Source of the DNA: Evernia prunastri
Taxonomy: Eukaryota > Ascomycota > Lecanoromycetes > Lecanorales > Parmeliaceae
Reading direction: 5' to 3'
NCBI GenBank assembly: GCA_003184365.1
Contig: NKYR01000035.1
Span: 270,717 to 334,716, forward strand
DNA: 64,000 bases
The stretch's first letter is position 1. Each line of letters starts with the position of its first letter. The notes beneath the pieces are model-generated. The model did no database searches, was not told the origin of the DNA, and saw only the letters and a program-made list of their open reading frames with translations. Shown here in pieces: positions 57,101 through 64,000 of the stretch. A program made the translations under genes and the position numbers.

Positions 57101-57528
57101 GGTTAAATTTCAGCACATCTCGTCCCAGCCTATCTAAATCAGTTCCCTCCCAGCAACCCATGCTCCGCTATCATTCCAGCAGCATTAAAAACCCGTCGAC
57201 CTCCGACAAACCCACCACTATCATCAAGCCTCCTCCTCCGGCCATGTTGCGTGAACCTTACCGCTTCGCGACCATCAGCGAGGTCGAGGAGACTGTCCGT
57301 CGCAGGCCTCGACGCACAATGGAGCCTGATATGGATCGCTATATTTCCGCCCTTGCGGATACTGACAGTTCGAGGTATGGCAGTAGGGATCGACTGTTTA
57401 TCCGGGAGGAGAATGAGGAGGAGGAGGAGAGAACTGGGGCGAGCGGGAAAGAAGATTCCATTCGCCAGTCGGCGCAGACCGACCGTACTAGTTGGGCCAG
57501 CAAGCATAGCAGAGTATTCATCTCTTAA
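54176..57528 (+). CDS. Family 2 processive glycosyltransferase, integral membrane
   Basis: There are five exons: 54176-55098, 55150-55342, 55403-55983, 56022-56295 and 56395-57528. The product is 1034 aa. A disordered N-terminal 230 residues precedes two membrane spans (FQYVSYLLMLAAIYFVFVGF, then a second spanning the first intron). The cytosolic GT2 domain follows: TALLIPCYKSEKLIGATLEA, the UDP-sugar Asp triplet LLIDDDCLLP (about 426-428), SEDWFFGH (about 519) and the QxxRW-type WKQRFFRW (about 572-577). At least three more membrane spans and a long Ser/Pro-rich tail follow. These are the D, D, D, Q(R)xxRW marks of processive beta-glycosyltransferases such as chitin and hyaluronan synthases. 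The layout fits the GT2 described as needed for hyphal growth in plant-pathogenic fungi, but the sugar is unknown. The third intron is only 38 bp. Without it a stop would follow at once. Confidence 0.87.
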
Positions 57529-57695
57529 CCGGCAGCTTGGTTTACTTGTACCTAAGAAATGGTGATGCGTGGCTACTATTCACGTGGGTTTCTGATCTAC
57601 CCTCATAATTCTGATGTTCTCCGCCGAACATATCCCTTCCCGCCGCGGCCAGGAAATATGCTGTAGCCAACCGAGGGGCGAATTTATCTACCGTA

Positions 57696-59071
57696 TCACT
57701 TCAGCACCGCCTCAATCAGACCCTCCGAGTCAGTGCCCGCTTTCCAGAACTTCACAACTTCCAATCCGGCTCGAGTGAGCAGTCGAGTCCACTGCGTCTC
57801 GGTGCGCTCCATTCCGTTCAGCAGCGCCATCATGTTCACGTCGAGGAGAGCGGGATACAAAGGGGTGTCTTTAGCCGGCAGGATCCACTCGAAGATGAGG
57901 AGCTTGCTGTAACCCGGCTCCATGGCGGCCGCGATGCGCTGCATGATGACGACGCACTCGTCGTCGGGCCAGTCGTGGAAGATGTTGCGGAGGTAGTAGC
58001 CGCGCGCTCCCCTGACGGGCTGTTCTGCGAAAAAGTCGTGTTTTTGTCGGAGCACGGCGGCGTCGAGGCTCTTGATGTTGTCAATTATCGGAGGGAGGTC
58101 CTGCAGTATCAACTTCCCCGGGGCACTTGCAAAGCTCTTGTGGAAAGCTTCGATGTCGTGGCCCTCACCTCCACCGATGTCTACCAAGAGTACCGATTCT
58201 GGGTCTCCTTTCCTCGCGCCGTCGAGAAGGAGTTCATCCACAGGGAATGTGCTGAACCAGTCCTTACGGGTCTCGAGCGAACCTGCCATAAAGGCATTGA
58301 AGTTGCTCATCATTGGTGGGTCGTTGATCAGCCATTGGAACAGACCGTCCGGGGTGTTATGCGAATCTTGGAAAGGACCAGGGGCGCCATTGACATGCTT
58401 GAAGCACGTCGACTCTAGGTATTTCGGCATGTTAGCCAAGGAACGAGTGGCGGCCTCGAACCTGCGTGCTCTATTCAGCTGCTGATTGGTCCAGAGACTC
58501 GTTTCACGCACATGAATTGGTAACCACCAATGAGTGGAGGAGCAGTAAGCACCTCCGATATGGGCGTCAATGTGTAGGTCTGAACGTCGGTTTCACGGAA
58601 GACACCCAAAGCCACCAGTGGTCTCATCATCCTGACTAAGTATCGTTTCTGTCAGTTTTCCCAAAAGGATACCTGTAGGGAGTTTGTAAAAGCCGGCCTA
58701 CCGATTAACAGTTCGTCGCCACCACATGAGATGGAGAGCTCCTTGGCCGTTCTCGGCTCGCCGGATTGAACCAGATCCGTAACAATGCCCATACGGATCA
58801 TTACCATCAACGCCGCCGGGGCATGTGGCTTCACAGGTCAATTAGTAAATGATGTAGGCTCGGCGACGACATTGATTTCCGCAAGCAGCCTTACCGACAT
58901 GATCATTCGCCAAACGGTCTCGATGGGCGCTTCCAACTCGGCCGTGGCTTTCATGGTCAACCCTAGGAGTCTCTTGCGACCTGCGTCATCCTGTGCTGAT
59001 TCTGCGGTGAGAGACTGGAGTTCCCTGGCCAAGGTGTCGATCTTCCGGTGAAGCTTTTCAGTAAGAGACAT
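57696..59071 (-). CDS. SAM-dependent O-methyltransferase (COMT type)
   Basis: There are four exons: 59071-58895, 58828-58702, 58635-58512 and 58461-57696. The product is 397 aa. The N-terminal dimerisation helices (LEAPIETVWRMIMSPHAPAA) and winged-helix part (IVTDLVQSGEPRTAKELS) precede the catalytic domain. That domain has the SAM motif VDIGGGEGHD (about 236-245), then LQDLPPII, and FHDWPDDE with the catalytic-base His at about 305. The terminus is EVVKFWKAGTDSEGLIEAVL. These are class II plant-COMT-like enzymes, which in fungi methylate hydroxyl groups of polyketides and other secondary metabolites. No polyketide synthase or other core enzyme lies within the window, so it stands alone or serves a distant pathway. 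The last intron was set by GYQFMFEAATRSLANMPKYL, the usual continuation. Confidence 0.9.
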
Positions 59072-59565
59072 TTTTGAGCTTCTATCGTCTCAGGAAGCAG
59101 ATAGCGGCTTGTCTGCTCCTAAGCGACGTGTGAATGCGATGTTTTGGGGCGGGGGAAAGAGGGAGTAGAAAACTACCTTAAGTAAGGACTGGTAATGCAG
59201 ATTTGCCAGCCTTGTCTCTAACCTACTCTAGCTCATTACGGCCGATGCGGAAGGGCCTCGGAAAACCCGAAGAAGCGTAAATCGAGGACGTTGTAATCTT
59301 ATTGTGGTTTCATTCGCGGTCGCTCATCGAAAGCTACCAGTGAGATGACGGTTATGTAATTGTTGAAATTTGGTGGTTGTTGGTTTCCCAGCCTCCTCCC
59401 GGCAATTACTGTAGCCGAGATTGTCATGCTAGGGCATATAAGGATACCTCCAGGGGAGCTCTGAGAGAAATAAATTTAAGCATCACACACACCATTCTTC
59501 TATACCATCAATTTCAACATTATTAATAAATTAGCCTCTCTGAAAAAGATGCAATCCATAATTCA
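59072..59565. other. Upstream region of the O-methyltransferase gene
   Basis: These 494 bp contain the promoter of the O-methyltransferase gene. Toward 59440-59560 there is a CT-rich, TATA-like leader (catataagga) that resembles a normal promoter and leader for the broken gene that follows. Confidence 0.4.
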
Positions 59566-60180
59566 ATGTCATCACGAAACAGAAATACAAACCCTGCGAG
59601 ATTTTCCCTTTGGGGTCTTATTGTGACACTCTTTGTTGTCAACCTGCTGCTCACTATCTTAACTTTCTCGCAATGCACGCCGGGACCCTATCTGTGGGAT
59701 TCAATTGAATCCCCGAGGTTGGTTATAAAGAAGGGTTCCTGTTGGGATCCTCACATGCAACGAAAATTATGGATTTTTCCAAGGGGGTTCGTGACAGATG
59801 TACCCGAAAGGCTTCCTCGATGCCAACATATCCCAGCGTTTTTTTTCTTCTCCGAGTGGATCTCGCCCTAGCCCTGTTTTTCCCAAACCAGGATCATCTG
59901 GAATCTGCAGATGGAAGGCGCCAAAAACCCAAGTTCGGCTTTGGCTGCGATCATGGGATCTTGGGCTAATTTGCCGCATCAGCATCCATCGATCTTCAAA
60001 AAAAAAGGACTCAAGAAAACCTGGCCACACACACCCAGATTTCAACTTACAATGCGACCCGATCTGGTGTATCGGTGCATCGCGGAGGACTGGGGTGATT
60101 GTGATTCGCGGCGTGCATGTCAAGGAACGAGGTATTGGCGAAGAATGTGCATTATTACTAGGCTATATTATACGTAGGTG
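59566..60180 (+). pseudogene. Remnant of a rhodopsin-like (PTH11-type) membrane protein
   Basis: The + strand opens with a membrane span and a motif characteristic of fungal rhodopsin-type integral membrane proteins: LIVTLFVVNLLLTILTFSQC, then TPGPYLWDSIESP and GSCWDPHMQ. Relatives have QC..P....W.......CWDP. Further pieces follow in shifting frames: DLALALF, RRQKPKFGFGCDHGILG (relatives: QM.RR.KIGL...LGLG) and a downstream DPIWCIGASRRTGVIVIRG. The first three spans and the rest of the core are missing, and frames change at least twice. It is a 5'-truncated relic rather than a gene. The family includes plant-surface-sensing receptors such as Pth11. The specific relationship here is uncertain. 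Confidence 0.5.
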
Positions 60181-62044
60181 AAAGGCCAAGACGAAAGATG
60201 TTACGAGAAGCTGGGGCAGGGCCAGCTGCTATCTAAATAGAAGCTGGCGCACGGTCCTTTAACCCACATCTTCATTTCCCATATACCCAATATGCGCGGA
60301 TGATGTAAAGGTTAAACGAGACTAGGCGAGATCAGCACGAGACGAGGCTGCACCATGACAGTGCATCCCCCTCCCTTGTACCTCTGCATCTAGTCTTGAT
60401 CGGTAGGGCTTCAAAGGGACAGCTTTCGCCGCGGCGGCACATTCCCAAGGTAAAGACTTATTGGTTCAGTGGGTGGAGCATACGGTCATGGTTGGGCGAA
60501 GTGAATTCTGCCCGTGTCTCGGCTTGCAAGAACCGCCGCGATGGCTACGTTGGTGCAGCAACGAGAGCTGGGCCACTCAGGGCGCTCGGTGGAACTGATG
60601 CCCCGGGCCGGTATAGATTGCCATCACGGCCAGAATGATGGTATCGGGAAGATAATGGATGTCTCGGTCGTTCTAGTTCTTTTCCTCAGTCCTTCTTGCT
60701 CAGTATTTAGAGAGCGAAAGCAATTGCAGCCAGATCTCGAGTCTCTCGTGTACTACATGTCGACAATGGCTTGCAATATTCAGTCTCCAGATCATACATA
60801 TCTAAAATCCTAGCGACTCAGCATCAACATGTTGAGCGGAATAATAGAGAATGTGGATTGCTTTTGGACCAGTGTTCTCATGCGCATGCCGCTACAATGC
60901 CCGAGATGGCGTTACAGATTTTAACTCGGAGTCCTATGTAGTAGGGTGGGCTGCGTGTCAGCTGCGTATAGCTAGTTTCCACAGCGGCTGGATAGCGTCT
61001 GCAGAGAGAGTACATTCAACAACCTTGCTGAAGTGGGTGTACGATCCTTAATTGCAAAGCACGCTATTCAGCCGCAGTGGTAAGTAGCTGTATACATCCA
61101 GGTCTGGAACCTGCAACGTCTGCGTCCGTAGTCCTACAAATCAGCCCCCTATCCTTCGAGCTACTGCGGCCATGCTAGTTCGAGACCTACAGTCATTGTC
61201 TCGTACCGCCTGGCAAGCCACATATATAACTGCCATTACCTCAGCCTGCTGTAGTCCTTAGGTTTCAGTCAGCAAGTGTTCTGTTGCCTAAATCGATGCT
61301 GCCTGCCCTGTCCTATTGTCCTAACGCAATTTCTAGAGTCCGCAATAGAGTCTCGAAGGTATGACTGTGAGTTGACTATCCAAGGTTAGGTTGCACGAGA
61401 AGCCACCCTCGACCAATATTTCTTGTTGATTGGGTGGTTTAGACTACAATGGACTTCAAAAAGCAGTCTTTGACTGGGCCGATAGCTATGGCAAGAAGGC
61501 GAGTTCTGTTTGACTTAATGACGTCGAATGACATGAGACGGAATGAAGCGTGGAACAATTCGGCCCATGCAAGCATAAGTATTGTCAGCGTGCTCGCTTA
61601 TTCACCTAGCGCCTTCCATGCACTCCATGCGTATGCATATTTGCCTAGTACTTTCCATGCAGACTCCAACATTGTTGCATTCGTGTAGCTAGCCACTCTT
61701 TGTCGAGATCCACTATACACTTTCTATCACCACTACTGTGCCCCGCAGAAAGGTTATGAATCTCCCTTGAGGCGGTGGTAGAAACACTCAAGCATCGAAA
61801 ACTCTATGCCCTACCCCCTCACCATAAGACCCCAGCATATAGCGGAAACGACAACACCAAAACATCACATTATAAGACCCCAGGACCGAGGGGAACGATA
61901 ACACCAACATCAGATAGGATCGTAGGATAGAGGGGAAACGACAACATCAAGTACCACACACCATGGCTAAGACATAACTCACATTCATAATGCCCTTATC
62001 ATCATGTTGAAAAGGCATGTTATTTGTTGATTGTTGGTGTTGAT
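60181..62044. other. Gene-free region with degenerate tandem repeat
   Basis: This 1.9-kb stretch has no recognisable gene. It includes a 12-bp inverted repeat around 61071-61170 (GCCGCA...GTAGCT pairing with AGCTACTGCGGC) and the degenerate tandem repeat at 61823-61958. Confidence 0.5.
61823..61958. repeat. Degenerate tandem repeat, about 3 copies of 40-55 bp
   Basis: Three imperfect copies share the pieces ATAAGACCCCAG and GGGGAA(A)CGA(T/C)AACA(C/T)CAA. The first two begin with ATAAGACCCCAG at about 61823 and 61872, and the third is diverged. The arrangement lies just outside the TA-flanked palindromic element. Confidence 0.65.
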
Positions 62045-62046
62045 TA

Positions 62047-62944
62047 CTCCTTTTTGCAAAACCCTTGGCGGAGGCTCCGAGTTGCCAGGCCTCATCGTTT
62101 TTTTTTGCCCGGGGTGAAAAAAGTCGCGAAATATCAATGATCCTCTTATACAAAGATAATCACAACGATTCTAAACTTCTACTAAGCTGCAAATTATAGA
62201 GCATATCTAATACTCTAAAGTAACAATATAATATATATCACATAACGTTATTATTGATTGTACGTAACAAAGCTCGAATTTTTGAAAATTTTGAAAATTT
62301 TGAAATAGAGCTGAAAAAAGTAAACAACTTTTTCTAAGAATTTAATAATTTTGATATATACAATAATAATTATATCTGTGTATAATCTACAATTACTTAC
62401 GTTGAAATCGTTATATATAATTCTCTATTTCACATTAATTTGTCATGGTTCCAGCTCACAACACCATGACTCCTACCACTCGGCCGGATCGGGCCTAGCG
62501 CGGCTTGGCCCTGCCCACAAATATCGGCCTTCTGCCATCCTTCATAGCTATTATTCCGTTCATACCGGAATCAATGCATTCAGCTACACCTCCAGTCCCT
62601 GACATAATTGTATATATAACACAGAGTTATTACACGTTATATAATGAAATTTAAAGTATTTACGAACTTTTCGCGCGAAATTCTCAAAAAGTAAATAAAA
62701 ATTATCGAAGTCGAGTACTCTACACAACGTGTAATAACTCTATATTATATATACAACTAATGTGAAATAGAGAATTATATATAACGATTTCAACGTAAGT
62801 AACTGTAGACTATAAACAGATGTGATTATTATTATATATAAGTCTGAAATCTACGATTTTTGCGACATTTCGCCTCTGTCCCAAAATTCTGATTTTCCTG
62901 GCATTCCTGCTCGGAGCCTTCGCCAAGGGTTTTGCAAAAAGGAG
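62047..62944. mobile_element. TA-flanked palindromic (MITE-like) element, 898 bp
   Basis: The ends are inverted copies. The left at 62047 and the complement of the right end at 62944 both read CTCCTTTTTGCAAAACCC and match at 35 of the first 36 bp. TA lies just outside each end (62045-62046, 62945-62946). Inside, longer inverted arms occur (about 62362-62440 with 62757-62834, and 62607-62638 with 62726-62757). Only about 165 bp in the centre (62441-62606) are unpaired and of normal base composition. No transposase is visible. This is what a non-autonomous Tc1/mariner-type element looks like. The central 165 bp reads as an 83-codon open frame but has no recognised product. Confidence 0.8.
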
Positions 62945-63168
62945 TACCAGCTACCTTCCAGCCACATTGTCTAGCCAACCACTCAATTTGTAGGGTATAC
63001 AGGACCAGCTCCAGTTAAGTAAGACCGCTGGTATTAAATAATGTATGATCTCTATGAGATCGCAAACATTTATTCTATTCTGACTGGTCAAATAGTAAAA
63101 CCTAGGGAAGAAGACAATTAGAAGCCGCTAATTCATGGATCAAGGGTAATATTCGTATATCCTGGCTA

Positions 63169-63393
63169 TGTCAGAACCGTGCCCAGAGTCAAGTCTAATG
63201 GGGGTAAATTGAATAAGACAACTAGATAAAGAGCGAATATGTACACAGGAGAAGAGCGCTTAAATACTAGGAAGAATCCCCGCTAGCCTATGTGATAATG
63301 AGAATGTGTCAATGACCAATAAATACTCTATGTGCCTGACACATAGCCATAAACACTCCCTTTGTACCTGACAGCTAGGGTACGTCCGTAACA
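63169..63393 (-). mobile_element. 3' LTR of a copia-type retrotransposon (second copy)
   Basis: This 225-bp LTR is nearly identical to the solo LTR at 17292-17516, with one difference noticed (TATG for TATA near 63240). It begins TG and ends CA. On its right the sequence continues as C-runs that read GAGGGGGGGGG on the minus strand, a polypurine tract directly before the LTR. The element therefore lies on the minus strand and this is its 3' LTR. The 5-bp flanks differ (GGCTA versus CTACC), as expected when the other LTR lies elsewhere. Confidence 0.88.
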
Positions 63394-63548
63394 CTACCCC
63401 CCCCCTCAGGCAAGCGATGCCCCAGCGCTGTAGATTGGCCTGCGAGTCGTCTGCGTGCAGAAAGAATGAGGATAGTGGCGAGGTCTCGGAGATTTCGGAG
63501 ACGGCGTGGCCTTTTTGACTTGGCAATAGCGTTGTGAGGCCCAGGGTT
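63394..63548 (-). mobile_element. Internal 3' end of the copia-type element with polypurine tract
   Basis: The minus strand reads the last part of an open frame (HADDSQANLQRWGIACLRGG) running into the polypurine tract at about 63394-63407. The C-terminal end of pol immediately before the tract and LTR is normal for Ty1/copia elements. The frame is cut off by the N at 63549. Confidence 0.6.
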
Positions 63549-63549
63549 N
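63549..63549. other. Single ambiguous base / assembly junction
   Basis: One N occurs exactly where the copia-type internal sequence stops and a second copy of the palindromic element starts in mid-element. The sequence on the two sides is not expected to be contiguous. Confidence 0.9.
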
Positions 63550-64000
63550 ATACAAAGATAATCACAACGATTCTAAACTTCTACTAAGCTGCAAATTATA
63601 GAGCATATCTAATACTCTAAAGTAACAATATAATATATATCACATAACGTTATTATTGATTGTACGTAACAAAGCTCGAATTTTTGAAAATTTTGAAAAT
63701 TTTGAAATAGAGCTGAAAAAAGTAAACAACTTTTTCTAAGAATTTAATAATTTTGATATATACAATAATAATTATATCTGTGTATAATCTACAATTACTT
63801 ACGTTGAAATCGTTATATATAATTCTCTATTTCACATTAATTTGTCATGGTTCCAGCTCACAACACCATGACTCCTACCACTCGGCCGGATCGGGCCTAG
63901 CGCGGCTTGGCCCTGCCCACAAATATCGGCCTTCTGCCATCCTTCATAGCTATTATTCCGTTCATACCGGAATCAATGCATTCAGCTACACCTCCAGTCC
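63550..64000. repeat. Second copy of part of the palindromic element
   Basis: These 451 bases appear identical to 62148-62598 (offset 1402), as far as I can compare by eye. The copy starts 101 bp inside the element rather than at its end, and runs off the window. Confidence 0.9.

Noticed and set aside
1..64000. CRISPR arrays, bacterial operons, riboswitches
   Set aside because: None is seen, and none is expected in fungal nuclear DNA. No spaced direct-repeat array is present.

Overview
The window is eukaryotic nuclear DNA from a filamentous ascomycete (Pezizomycotina). Nearly every gene is interrupted by GT...AG introns of about 40-145 bp, intergenic regions are long, and the recognisable genes (RSC9-like, SAF4/CWC16, RAD4, BFR2, copper-fist factor, YAP1-type bZIP, HAL2/MET22) are fungal housekeeping genes in filamentous-fungal form. 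I assembled exon models by hand from splice sites and reading phase. All joins stay in frame unless stated otherwise. I cannot name the species.

Layout. 1-20.8 kb is mostly core: the 5' end of an RSC9-like ARID gene (-) diverging from SAF4 (+); two tandem F-box-like paralogs; RAD4/XPC (-) diverging from a 598-aa disordered protein; BFR2/AATF (-); a 2-kb decayed Tc1/mariner element carrying a nested solo LTR; a tiny membrane protein; and a copper-fist regulator (-). 20.8-28.2 kb is gene-poor, with one predicted secreted cysteine-containing protein. 28.2-46.4 kb is accessory: an intact P450, a truncated P450 pseudogene, a secreted heme-thiolate peroxygenase, a three-gene group that looks built for organosulfur use, and a frameshifted GT90 pseudogene. 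46.4-59.1 kb returns to conserved genes (SPF30-like Tudor protein, YAP1-type bZIP, HAL2/MET22, a large GT2 glycosyltransferase) plus a secondary-metabolism-type O-methyltransferase. 59.1-64 kb is repeat-rich: a decayed rhodopsin-like membrane protein, degenerate tandem repeats, a TA-flanked palindromic element, a copia-type 3' LTR with its polypurine tract, one N, and a second copy of part of the palindromic element.

The most interesting unit is 36.3-42.7 kb. An 831-residue fusion of a zinc-independent medium-chain reductase with an SfnG-type FMNH2-dependent dimethyl-sulfone monooxygenase is transcribed divergently from a GPR1/FUN34/YaaH (acetate/ammonium type) transporter. A DszC/SfnB-like flavin monooxygenase of acyl-CoA dehydrogenase fold follows. 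In bacteria SfnG and SfnB/DszC-type enzymes release sulfur from sulfones and related compounds, so this trio may be a fungal organosulfur-scavenging cluster. That role is inferred.
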